From NCBI RefSeq assembly GCF_029360725.1, contig NZ_JARKMY010000002.1, forward strand, positions 1,116,001 to 1,180,000: 64,000 nt of DNA, in the 5' to 3' direction. Under the pieces are notes generated by a model. The model made no database searches. It was not told the origin of the DNA and saw nothing but the letters and a program-made list of their open reading frames with translations. Each line of letters opens with the position of its first letter. Within the stretch, counting starts at the first letter, position 1. The translations under genes were made by a program, and so were the position numbers. Below, in pieces: positions 24,785 through 33,810 of the stretch. This DNA is from Chryseolinea sp. H1M3-3. Its GTDB lineage: Bacteria > Bacteroidota > Bacteroidia > Cytophagales > Cyclobacteriaceae.

Positions 24785-24796
24785 CGTTTCGAAACG
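24785..24796. promoter_or_regulatory. Perfect palindrome CGTTTCGAAACG before susC
   Basis: A 12-base perfect dyad with a central CpG, 6 bases before the TATTTTGG element and 35 bases before the susC ATG. Its position fits a repressor site. It is absent from the otherwise similar promoter of the GH9-like gene. Confidence 0.4.
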
Positions 24797-24831
24797 GCAT
24801 TCTATTTTGGTACCAGTAATAAAACCAGCCT

Positions 24832-27800
24832 ATGAAAAAAATTTTTACTCCAAGTCGATTAGCATGTTTGCTGATACTTTGGATTTGTTCGATCGGACAC
24901 TTTATCAGTGCTCAGGCGCAGGGCCAGCGTGTATCAGGAAAGATTATTGCTGAAACAGGAGAGTCTTTACCAGGGGTAAACATTCTGGTAAAGGGCACCA
25001 CCCGTGGTGTTGTTACCGACACCGATGGAATTTATGTGCTTGATAACCTGCGAGCAGAGGACGTGCTTGTGATCTCCTTTATTGGATATCAAACACAGGA
25101 GGTCACGGTAGGAGCACAAACACAAATTGATGTTCAGCTTACTCCTGATCTTCAAACACTCAGTGAAATCGTCGTGGTGGGATATGGAACCCAACGAAAA
25201 ATCGAAACCACAGGAGCCATTGCTTCCGTCAAAAGTGAAGAGATCAACCAGTTGCCCATAAGTAATGTAGCCCAAGGGTTGCAGGCAAGAGTTGCTGGTA
25301 TTCAGATCACACAGAATTCGGGTGCTCCCGGCGGAAATATCAGTGTCAGGGTAAGAGGAACAAATTCCATCAATGGAACGTCAGAGCCATTATATGTAAT
25401 TGACGGCATACAAGTCTCTAACGGCGGCGGTATCACCGATGTGAGCCCACTTGCTACGATAAATCCCAACGATATTGAGTCTGTGGAAGTTTTGAAAGAT
25501 GCTTCGGCAACTGCGATCTATGGTGCCAGGGGCGCCAACGGTGTCGTGCTGATTACCACAAAAAGAGGGAAAAATGGTGTAACAAATGTTTCCATCGAGA
25601 GCTACTATGGCGTGCAGAAAAACACAAAGACACTCGATGTATTGAACGCTGCGGAATATGCCCAGCTTGAAAACGATGTTTACAAAACTGCACTATACGC
25701 TGATCCTCCGGCAGAAGGCGAAGGCATTAACTGGCAGGATATCATCTTTCGTGATGCGCCGATTCAAAATCACCAGTTAAGCATTACAGGCGGTAATGAA
25801 AAGACACAGTTTGCGTTATCTGCGAATTACTTTGATCAGCAAGGAACAATCATCAATTCATCTTTTAACCGCTATTCCCTTCGGGTAAATCTCGACCATA
25901 AAATCAGCGAACGATTCAAGGTGGGCACGAGCATCATGGGTAGCCGTAACGTTAATGATGGCACGATCACAGGTGTTACAAATGTAGGTGATGCTGCCGT
26001 CGTTACTTCAAGTATTGTCGGTGCGGCGATAGGAGCGCCACCCACATTGAAACCTTATCGCGATGATGGTACCATATTTCCCTTTGGAGAACAGTTTGGT
26101 GGTCGCTATCGTGAAGTCACTAATCCGTTAGGTATTGCAAGTATTCTTAATCAAAAAAAGATAGACCGTATACTTACCAATGTATACTTCGACGCTCAAA
26201 TCGCCAAAGGACTAACGTACCGTGCTTCATTTAATTCTGATATGCAGGATGATGACCGCGAGTACTATTCGCCCATTTATATAATTGCCACAGGCGACCG
26301 TAACGTAAATTCCGGCTCAGCTCAGAAGGGTACTGCAAAAACCGATGTGCTGTTGCATGAAAGTATCTTAACCTACTCAACACTAATTTCAGAAAAACAC
26401 AGTTTGAAATTTACGGCTGTTTACGGAACGCAGAGTACCAATTATCGATCGCATTCTATATCGGCAAATGGTTTTCCAAATGATGTAACGAGCAACGAGG
26501 CACTGCAACTTGCGCAAACGGTCGCCACGCAAAGTTACCGCAGTAAGGAACGACTCGACTCATACATGGGTCGGGTGAATTATGGTTATCGGGATAAATA
26601 CTTCATCGATTTTACCATGCGCGCCGATGGATCCAGCAAGTTTGGCGCAAACCATAAATACGGATATTTCCCGGCAGCTTCTGCAGCCTGGCGGATTATC
26701 GAAGAACCGTTTTTGCAAAATCAGGAACTCATATCGGATCTGAAACTCCGGGTGAGCTATGGCATGACAGGAAATGCCGGCGCCATTAATCCCTATAAAT
26801 CATTGTCGCTGATGGCTACTGGTGCCAATTATCACCTCAACCACGGACTGGCTAAAGGCATAAGTCCGCTGGGAATTTCAAATCCCGATCTTCGTTGGGA
26901 AAAGTCAACACAGGCAAACATTGGTGTAGATATAAGTCTTATAAAAGATCGGCTCAATTTTACAGTAGACGTCTACAACAAAAAAACAGAAGATCTTTTG
27001 GTTGATAAAGCATTGCCTTTTACTTCAGGATACCAGTTCATTACTACCAATTTGGGTGACATAGAAAATAAGGGAATTGAATTTTCTACAGGGGCCTATA
27101 TTTTGGATGGCCCGGTGAAGTGGCGGGTAAATGCCAACATTTCTGTAAACAAAAATGAGGTGACAAATATTGATGGCGGCACAACCACGGAAAGATTCAT
27201 TACAACGTATACGCTACTAAAGGTTGGTGAACCGCTAGGAGTATTTAAGACTTATGTGTTTGATGGAATTTACCAAACGGGTGAAACCATAATTCCAGGA
27301 CAAGATGGGCGCATTGGCGGCCATAAGGTAAAGGATATTAACGGAGACGGAGTGATAACTTCTGCCGACCAAGTTATTACCGGGGACCCAAATCCGGATT
27401 TCATCTACGGATTCTCATCCAATTTACAATGGAAAAACTTTGATTTGAGTGTGTTTCTGTCGGGAACCTATGGCAATGAAATCTATAATGTAAGCCGTGC
27501 CTCATTTGAAAACCCGCTTGGGCAGCGTAATGTCCTTCAGGGCGTGGCAAATCGTTGGACGGAAACTAACCCAAGTAATGAATTTGCCAGCCCATTGCAA
27601 GGCGGACGTCTTCCCATCAGCGATCGCTTTATAGAAGACGGTTCCTACTTGCGCTGCCGGAACATAACGCTCGGATATGTATTGCCAGTGATCAAACATA
27701 TTTCAAGAGCTAGAATTTATATCAGCGCAAATAATTTATTTACACTCACCAATTACAGTGGCTTCGATCCGGAGGTAAATACATTTGCGGGATCAAACAC

Positions 27801-27873
27801 AACGATAGGGGTAGATAATTTCGTGTACCCATCCGCGCGTTCATTTATCGGAGGCGTACAGCTTACTTTTTAA
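24832..27873 (+). CDS. SusC/RagA-family TonB-linked outer-membrane transporter (locus 2)
   Basis: A 1013-residue outer-membrane transporter. It has a signal peptide ending near SAQAQ, then a carboxypeptidase-regulatory-like domain (VSGKIIAETGESLPGVNILVKGTTRG). A TonB-box region (EIVVVGYGTQRKIETTGAIASV) is followed by a plug with SVEVLKDASATAIYGARGANGVVLITTK around residues 218-245, then the barrel, ending in SFIGGVQLTF. A calcium-loop-like stretch, DINGDGVITSADQ, lies near residue 845, as in many SusC proteins. It follows the second LacI-type operator and is paired with the SusD gene 25 bases downstream. Confidence 0.95.
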   Translation: MKKIFTPSRLACLLILWICSIGHFISAQAQGQRVSGKIIAETGESLPGVNILVKGTTRGVVTDTDGIYVLDNLRAEDVLVISFIGYQTQEVTVGAQTQIDVQLTPDLQTLSEIVVVGYGTQRKIETTGAIASVKSEEINQLPISNVAQGLQARVAGIQITQNSGAPGGNISVRVRGTNSINGTSEPLYVIDGIQVSNGGGITDVSPLATINPNDIESVEVLKDASATAIYGARGANGVVLITTKRGKNGVTNVSIESYYGVQKNTKTLDVLNAAEYAQLENDVYKTALYADPPAEGEGINWQDIIFRDAPIQNHQLSITGGNEKTQFALSANYFDQQGTIINSSFNRYSLRVNLDHKISERFKVGTSIMGSRNVNDGTITGVTNVGDAAVVTSSIVGAAIGAPPTLKPYRDDGTIFPFGEQFGGRYREVTNPLGIASILNQKKIDRILTNVYFDAQIAKGLTYRASFNSDMQDDDREYYSPIYIIATGDRNVNSGSAQKGTAKTDVLLHESILTYSTLISEKHSLKFTAVYGTQSTNYRSHSISANGFPNDVTSNEALQLAQTVATQSYRSKERLDSYMGRVNYGYRDKYFIDFTMRADGSSKFGANHKYGYFPAASAAWRIIEEPFLQNQELISDLKLRVSYGMTGNAGAINPYKSLSLMATGANYHLNHGLAKGISPLGISNPDLRWEKSTQANIGVDISLIKDRLNFTVDVYNKKTEDLLVDKALPFTSGYQFITTNLGDIENKGIEFSTGAYILDGPVKWRVNANISVNKNEVTNIDGGTTTERFITTYTLLKVGEPLGVFKTYVFDGIYQTGETIIPGQDGRIGGHKVKDINGDGVITSADQVITGDPNPDFIYGFSSNLQWKNFDLSVFLSGTYGNEIYNVSRASFENPLGQRNVLQGVANRWTETNPSNEFASPLQGGRLPISDRFIEDGSYLRCRNITLGYVLPVIKHISRARIYISANNLFTLTNYSGFDPEVNTFAGSNTTIGVDNFVYPSARSFIGGVQLTF

Positions 27874-27898
27874 GTTCAACTGAAAATTAATATCCTTT

Positions 27899-29407
27899 AT
27901 GACTAATAACATAAAAAATGTCTTTTCAATCGCATTTGCACTGGCGTTAGTGTGCACATCATGCGAACTTGAGGAAGAAGTATATTCTTCCATATATACT
28001 GAGAATTTTTTTCAGACTGCCTCTGACGCGGAGGCTGCGATAGCTGCAGCGTATGGACCATTGGTCGGACTTTATTCTGGACCGGCGGCAGTGATGGTTC
28101 CCGATTTCAGTGCTGATCAGGTTTATCCGCGTGTAGCCGTGTCGCGAAATACATTAACGCTTTTTACATACGATGTAAACTACATTGCTCAGCGCGCTGC
28201 GGGCCGCCTATACGAATCGCCGCAACAGATCTGGATATCATGTTTCGATGGCATTGAAAAATCCAATTGGGTCATTCAACGCGCTGAGGCTGCTACCATG
28301 GATGACGGTAGAAAGCAGCAGATCATTGGTGAGGCATATTTTCTTCGAGCATTTTATCACTGGATGGCGACGAAAAACTTTGGTGAGATACCTATAAAAA
28401 TTCAAGCCAGCCTAACCGAAGCGGAAGCTTTTGTTGAAAAAAGTTCTATTGACGAAGTATATGCACAGATTTTTAGGGACCTTGATGAAGCGATAGCGCG
28501 ACTGCCAGTTCATTCAGCAACACTTGTGAAAGGCCGGCCTTCGAAGGAAACTGCTCATGCATTATATGCAAAAGCTGCCTTGTATAACCAAAAATGGGCG
28601 CTATCGCTGGCCAACGCACAGGCAGTCATAGCCAATCCATATTTAAAACTGCTGGATGATGTTCGTGATGTATTTAATGTGACACGTGAAGATGCGGCAA
28701 GGACTGAAAACATCTTTTCGTACGAAGCGGAATCATCAACAACGGTTTCTGGATCGACTACTTTTTATGGACACCAATTAACAGGACTTTATGGGCCGCC
28801 AAACAATGCTGGGAGGGATTATGGAAGACCAACCTATGGATCAACCTTTGCATATTATTCTTTTTTTACATCGTTTGATCCCGATGATGAGCGCCGCTTG
28901 TTACTTGATACAACTTATGTAAATAACGGCGGGGCAATAGTGCCACAGAAGAACCTTACACCCATTACCACGCAGGGGGTGCTTGTTAAAAAGTACCAAG
29001 ATCCACTAGCGGTCTCCGGTAACAGCATTAACATTCCTATTTTCAGACTGGCCGATGTGTATCTTATCGCGGGAGAAGCTGAAGCTCATCTAAACGGAGC
29101 TACACCACTGGCCTATGAGTATGTTAACATGGTTCGCAGTCGTGCTGGTCTTGAACCATTGCAGGACGGATTAAACTCAGACAGTTTTATCGAAGCTGTC
29201 CTCCAGGAACGTTCGTGGGAGTTGTTTGCAGAAGGGGACCGCTGGTATGATCTTACCCGGACTGATAAATTCCTAACGGTAATACCATCCGCCGTGAATA
29301 ATGTGTACCCACAACGTACACCACAAGCGCGTAATAAATACTTTCCGATTCCACAGGATGAATTAAATGCAAACCCTGTACTGACGCAAAACGACCCGTG
29401 GAAGTAA
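27899..29407 (+). CDS. SusD/RagB-family surface lipoprotein (locus 2)
   Basis: A 502-residue lipoprotein with a lipobox ending LVCTSC and an acidic ELEEEV stretch right after the cysteine, suited to surface export in Bacteroidota. Helical SusD core segments are seen: GEAYFLRAFYHWMATKNFGEIPI, ALYAKAALYNQKWALSLANAQAVI and IPIFRLADVYLIAGEAEAHLNGA. The C terminus (RSWELFAEGDRWYDLTR ... YFPIPQDELNANPVLTQN) is typical of the family. It caps the preceding SusC. A strong hairpin follows the stop, so downstream enzyme genes may be expressed at a lower level. Confidence 0.94.
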   Translation: MTNNIKNVFSIAFALALVCTSCELEEEVYSSIYTENFFQTASDAEAAIAAAYGPLVGLYSGPAAVMVPDFSADQVYPRVAVSRNTLTLFTYDVNYIAQRAAGRLYESPQQIWISCFDGIEKSNWVIQRAEAATMDDGRKQQIIGEAYFLRAFYHWMATKNFGEIPIKIQASLTEAEAFVEKSSIDEVYAQIFRDLDEAIARLPVHSATLVKGRPSKETAHALYAKAALYNQKWALSLANAQAVIANPYLKLLDDVRDVFNVTREDAARTENIFSYEAESSTTVSGSTTFYGHQLTGLYGPPNNAGRDYGRPTYGSTFAYYSFFTSFDPDDERRLLLDTTYVNNGGAIVPQKNLTPITTQGVLVKKYQDPLAVSGNSINIPIFRLADVYLIAGEAEAHLNGATPLAYEYVNMVRSRAGLEPLQDGLNSDSFIEAVLQERSWELFAEGDRWYDLTRTDKFLTVIPSAVNNVYPQRTPQARNKYFPIPQDELNANPVLTQNDPWK

Positions 29408-29428
29408 TTATTTGGTTTGGGTTGGGCA

Positions 29429-29460
29429 GGGGCTGATCCTCAGATCAGTCCCCCCTTTTC
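29429..29460 (+). terminator. Hairpin/terminator after the second susD
   Basis: A ten-base stem GGGGCTGATC / GATCAGTCCC (one G-T pair) with the 4-base loop CTCA, followed by CCCTTTTCTT. It lies 21 bases after the susD stop and 32 before the GH2 start; likely a partial terminator that sets the susCD to enzyme ratio. Confidence 0.6.
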
Positions 29461-29491
29461 TTAAGTTTGATCGACACAGAACAAAAGACAA

Positions 29492-31507
29492 GTGAAAAAG
29501 ATATTCTTATTATTTCTTCTGCTACCTCATTTTCTTTTAGCACAGTTCCCACGAACGATGTCATTAAATGGTGAATGGTCGTTCGCATTAGATCCTGTAT
29601 CCGTTGGCAAGGACCAGCAATGGTTTAGAGATGACTTCATACCAAAAGGATGGGATAAAGTCAATGTGCCGCATAGCTTTTCCGTTGATAGACGCTACCA
29701 TAATTTCACTGGAGATGTTTGGTATACTCGGCAACTTAAAATGGAAAATTTGCGCAAAGGCATGCGTGCATTTCTTCGTTTTGAAGCTGTTTTTTATAAA
29801 TGCACAGTGTGGCTGAATGGAACTGAGCTAGGTGAGCATGAAGGTGGTTACACACCCTTTGAGTTCGATATCAGCGAGATTGTTAAAAACGAAAACACAA
29901 TCTCCATACGGGTGACTAACGCTTGGGATACTACAACAATTCCAGGTGCCAAGACAAAAGTTAATTATGAAACGAGTAGCAGCGCCCAGGTTTATCCATG
30001 GATAAATTATGGAGGAATAACCCGGAACGTATCAATTATCTTTCGGCCAGAAGTTTATCTGGGAAAATTAAAAATATCTGCAGAGCCTGATCTCACTGGC
30101 AAAACTGCCAGGATAGACATTAGGGCCTTCGTCAAAAATAGTTCCGGTTCTCTAGCGGCAAAGCAAGATGTCCGTGTCAACTTATACCAGGCAGGAAAAA
30201 ATGTGCAGGTTAAATACAAGGTTGACAAACAGGATATTCTGCCGGGCCAGGAAGCTGTTTTTGAAACCTCGATTCTCCTTCGCCGAGATGTGAAATTATG
30301 GAGCTTCGATACACCGGAATTATATGAAGCTGAGTTGATTTGTGGATTTGATACTGTGAAACAGAAGTTTGGTATAAGGTCGGTGAAAATAAGCGGTACA
30401 AAACTTCTTCTCAACGGGGAGCCTGTACGTATGGGAGGGTGCAACCGTCCCCTGGATTATCCCGGTTTTGGTTCTATGGATCCAAAACAAATCCTCGAAA
30501 AGGATCTTACGTTGATCAAGAATGGAAGCATGGAATTGTCAAGGATCAGTCATTATCCTGTTTCCGTTGAATTGCTGGACTGGGCAGATGAACATGGAAT
30601 GTTACTTATACTTGAAGCAGGTAACTGGCAAATGACACCGCAGCAAATGTCAGATCCCGTCATGCGAGAGAAGTTTAAAAGCCAGTTCCGGGAAATGATC
30701 GAAAGGGACTGGAATCATCCTTCAGTAATTGCATGGAGCGTTGGCAATGAATATCAGTCGAGTACACCTGAGGGACAGGCGTGGACAAAGGACATGATTG
30801 CTTACTCCCGAGAACTTGACCCTTCGCGTTTGGTGACGTTCGCCAGTATGTTGGTTTTCCGGGATGTTATCAAGAAGCCTGAAGATGAAGCTTCTCAATA
30901 TGTTGATTTCATCAGCGCCAATATATACGGTAATCACTTGAAACACTTGCAACATATTCACGAACTATATCCTTACAAGCCTATTTATGTCAGTGAGTTT
31001 GGGATTCGCGCTGATCATGTTAAAAGTGAGGATGAGCGTATACAACATTTAATCAAAGCTGTAGCGGATTTCAGAAAATGTGATTTTTTGATTGGCGCTT
31101 CCATCTGGACTTTCAATGATTACCAGAGTCTTTATCCCGGAACTAACATCGATGGATATCGTCATTGGGGACTTGTGGATGCAAATCGCCAGTTGCGTGA
31201 AATGTATGTAACATGGCAGGAGCAATTTTCACCGGCTACCATTCAGGTTGCGAATGTATCCGGTAAACTTCAGATAACTGTTCACGCCCGCGCCGACTTC
31301 CCTTCATATGTGTTACACAACTATGAACTTCGTATCAATGGCAATGCTTTCAAGCTTGGTGTTCTTAAGCCAGGAGAATCCAAAATAATTCCTGAACAGG
31401 TTTCTTCCGTCGTTGGCAATAAAGAGAATATTATCGAACTGGTGAAACCCGGAGGTTTTGTCATTCTGAAAAAAGTGTTGAATAGTAATGGGTTAATGCA
31501 GAACTGA
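29492..31507 (+). CDS. Secreted GH2-family glycoside hydrolase (beta-glucuronidase/galactosidase-like)
   Basis: A 671-residue enzyme starting at GTG, with a signal peptide ending FLLAQ. It has the GH2 order: jelly-roll sugar-binding domain (SLNGEWSFALDP ... TVWLNGTELGEHEGGYTPFEFDI), Ig-like domain, then TIM barrel. Catalytic residues are visible: acid/base Glu420 in AWSVGNEY and nucleophile Glu502 in YVSEFG, plus GASIWTFNDYQ. Compact length and the NYGGITR segment are like beta-glucuronidase-type GH2 enzymes, but glucuronidase, galactosidase or mannosidase cannot be decided by reading. It acts in the periplasm of the LacI-controlled locus and is followed after one base by the FAD oxidoreductase gene. 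Confidence 0.9.
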   Translation: MKKIFLLFLLLPHFLLAQFPRTMSLNGEWSFALDPVSVGKDQQWFRDDFIPKGWDKVNVPHSFSVDRRYHNFTGDVWYTRQLKMENLRKGMRAFLRFEAVFYKCTVWLNGTELGEHEGGYTPFEFDISEIVKNENTISIRVTNAWDTTTIPGAKTKVNYETSSSAQVYPWINYGGITRNVSIIFRPEVYLGKLKISAEPDLTGKTARIDIRAFVKNSSGSLAAKQDVRVNLYQAGKNVQVKYKVDKQDILPGQEAVFETSILLRRDVKLWSFDTPELYEAELICGFDTVKQKFGIRSVKISGTKLLLNGEPVRMGGCNRPLDYPGFGSMDPKQILEKDLTLIKNGSMELSRISHYPVSVELLDWADEHGMLLILEAGNWQMTPQQMSDPVMREKFKSQFREMIERDWNHPSVIAWSVGNEYQSSTPEGQAWTKDMIAYSRELDPSRLVTFASMLVFRDVIKKPEDEASQYVDFISANIYGNHLKHLQHIHELYPYKPIYVSEFGIRADHVKSEDERIQHLIKAVADFRKCDFLIGASIWTFNDYQSLYPGTNIDGYRHWGLVDANRQLREMYVTWQEQFSPATIQVANVSGKLQITVHARADFPSYVLHNYELRINGNAFKLGVLKPGESKIIPEQVSSVVGNKENIIELVKPGGFVILKKVLNSNGLMQN

Positions 31508-31508
31508 A

Positions 31509-33782
31509 ATGATCAAATCAGAAAATGAAGAACGGAGAAGTTTTCTCCAAAAAACTATACATGCAGATCTGGTTGTAACTGGAGGAGGTCTGGCGGGTAC
31601 TTGTTGTGCCATCACCGCAGCCCGGGAAGGCATGAAAGTAGTTCTTGTTCAGGATCGACCGGTGCTTGGTGGTAATTCCTCCAGCGAGATAAGGTTATGG
31701 GTATTAGGAGCAACGTCACACATGGGAAATAACAACCGGTGGGCACGTGAGGGCGGCGTGATTGACGAAATACTTGTCGAGAATATGTATCGGAATCCCG
31801 AAGGTAATGCCGTCATATTCGACACCGTCGTGCTGGATAAAGTCGTCAATGAAAAAAATATCACGTTGTTATTAAATACTGCAGTAATAGAAGTTGAAAA
31901 ATTTAATCGCACGAAGATCAAAGGACTGAAAGCATTTTGCAGTCAAAACTCCACGGCGTATAACTTAGTAGCACCCTTGTTTTGTGATGCGTCCGGTGAC
32001 GGCGTTGTAGGTTTCCTGGCTGGTGCCGCCTTTCGAATGGGAGCGGAATCAAGGGAAGAATTCGGTGAATTGTTCGCTCCAGACAATGAATACGGAGAGT
32101 TGTTGGGTCATTCCATATACTTTTATACAAAAGATACGGGCAGGCCTGTAAATTTTGTTCCACCTTCATTCGCATTGGATGATATCACGAAAATACCACG
32201 TTACAAAAAATTCAACGCTAGCGAACAGGGCTGCCAGCTATGGTGGATTGAATATGGGGGAAGGTTGGATACTGTTCATGATACCGAAAATATCAAATGG
32301 GAACTGTGGCGTGTAGTCTATGGGGTATGGAATCACATTAAGAATTCGGGTTTGTTTCCAGAAGCTGAGAACCTGACGCTGGAATGGGTTGGCACGATAC
32401 CAGGAAAGCGGGAAAGCCGGCGGTTTGAAGGAGACTATATACTTACCCAGCAAGATATTATCGAACAGCGATTCCACCGGGATGCAGTTGCCTACGGTGG
32501 CTGGTCTGTTGACCTCCATCCTGCAGATGGTGTATTCAGTGAGCGCCCAGGGTGTAACCAGTGGCATAGCAAGGGTATATATTCTATTCCCTATCGTTGT
32601 TATTATAGTAAAAACATCGACAATCTTTTTCTTGCGGGAAGAATTATCAGTGTCAGCCATGTTGCATTTGGTTCGTCGCGGGTAATGGGAACAAGTGCAT
32701 ATGGAGGACAAGCGGTAGGAATAGCTGCCGCACTCTGCAAAGAAAGGAATCTGTTGCCCCGGCAGATCAGTGAGCAGGTACTTGAGGAAATGCAACAGCG
32801 TTTATTAATGTCAGGGCAGTTCATACCGGCCATAGAGGTAATAGCACCAGAGAATCTGGCGGCAAAGGCGCATGTAGATGCAAGCAGTAATTTTGTTTTG
32901 GCAGAACTTCCTGAAGGTGGCATCCTGAAAACACTCGATCCTGCCGCCGGCCAGCTGTTACCCTTCAAGAAGGGCAAAGTACCTGAATTGATTGTTCACG
33001 CCGAGGCGGATGAGTCGACCGTGTTGCAGGTGGAATTGCGCACATGTGAGCGAAGCGGAAGCTTTACTCCGGATCGATTTCATGAAGCAATAAGCATCAG
33101 TATGTCGCCAGGCCGGAACTGTATACATCTGAATTTCAAAACCGTACTCGACGATCAGGGGTACGCGTTCATATTATTCAAGAAAAACCCTCGGGTACAC
33201 CTGCATTTTTCAGCTCAGCGAATTACCGGGATCTTATCTGTATTCAATCTCGTCAACGAAGCCGTTTCAAACTACGGAAAGCAAACACCACCCGATGGGA
33301 TTGGGGTAGATTCATTTGAGTTTTGGTGTCCGCAACGAAGGCCACAGGGACAGAACATTGCAGTTAAAATAAATCCTCCGCTGGATTGTTTTTCACCTGG
33401 TAATGTGATCAATGGAGTGGACAGACCTGTTCTGGCGCCTAACGCATGGGTTGCAGACTTGCATGACGACAAGCCACAGCTCAGGCTCAATTGGGAAACG
33501 AAAAAAACGATACGTAAAATTGTTCTGAGTTTTGATACTGATTTTGATCATCCCATGGAGACGGTATTGATGGGCCATCCAGAATCGATTATGCCTTTCT
33601 GCGTAAGAAGCTACAGGATCATTGGAGATGGCAATAAAATTCTTTTTGAAAAGAATAATAATTATCAGACACGAAACATAATCGAATTCGATGACCCAGT
33701 CATTACTAAACAGCTGATCATCCAGGTTGATCATCCTGCGGAAGACATTCCTGCTTCTGTCTTTGGCGTTTGGTGTTTCTAA
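31509..33782 (+). CDS. FAD-dependent oxidoreductase (PF12831-type) with C-terminal beta-sandwich region
   Basis: A 757-residue protein without a signal peptide. Residues 19-60 carry the FAD motif LVVTGGGLAGTCCAITAAREGMKVVLVQDRPVLGGNSSSE. The C-terminal FAD contact is NLFLAGRIISVSHVAFGSSRVMGTSAYGGQAVGIAAAL around residues 375-412. This places it in the FAD_oxidored family seen near many sugar-utilization genes, whose reactions are mostly unknown. The last 250 residues (QLRLNWETKKTIRKIVLSFDTDFDHPME ... IIQVDHP) look like a discoidin-type beta sandwich. It starts one base after the GH2 stop, so translation is coupled. It probably oxidises a released sugar or glycoside in the cytoplasm; that is inference. 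Confidence 0.85.
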   Translation: MIKSENEERRSFLQKTIHADLVVTGGGLAGTCCAITAAREGMKVVLVQDRPVLGGNSSSEIRLWVLGATSHMGNNNRWAREGGVIDEILVENMYRNPEGNAVIFDTVVLDKVVNEKNITLLLNTAVIEVEKFNRTKIKGLKAFCSQNSTAYNLVAPLFCDASGDGVVGFLAGAAFRMGAESREEFGELFAPDNEYGELLGHSIYFYTKDTGRPVNFVPPSFALDDITKIPRYKKFNASEQGCQLWWIEYGGRLDTVHDTENIKWELWRVVYGVWNHIKNSGLFPEAENLTLEWVGTIPGKRESRRFEGDYILTQQDIIEQRFHRDAVAYGGWSVDLHPADGVFSERPGCNQWHSKGIYSIPYRCYYSKNIDNLFLAGRIISVSHVAFGSSRVMGTSAYGGQAVGIAAALCKERNLLPRQISEQVLEEMQQRLLMSGQFIPAIEVIAPENLAAKAHVDASSNFVLAELPEGGILKTLDPAAGQLLPFKKGKVPELIVHAEADESTVLQVELRTCERSGSFTPDRFHEAISISMSPGRNCIHLNFKTVLDDQGYAFILFKKNPRVHLHFSAQRITGILSVFNLVNEAVSNYGKQTPPDGIGVDSFEFWCPQRRPQGQNIAVKINPPLDCFSPGNVINGVDRPVLAPNAWVADLHDDKPQLRLNWETKKTIRKIVLSFDTDFDHPMETVLMGHPESIMPFCVRSYRIIGDGNKILFEKNNNYQTRNIIEFDDPVITKQLIIQVDHPAEDIPASVFGVWCF

Positions 33783-33810
33783 CATTAATAGTTAAGTATA
33801 TTATTTTCAT

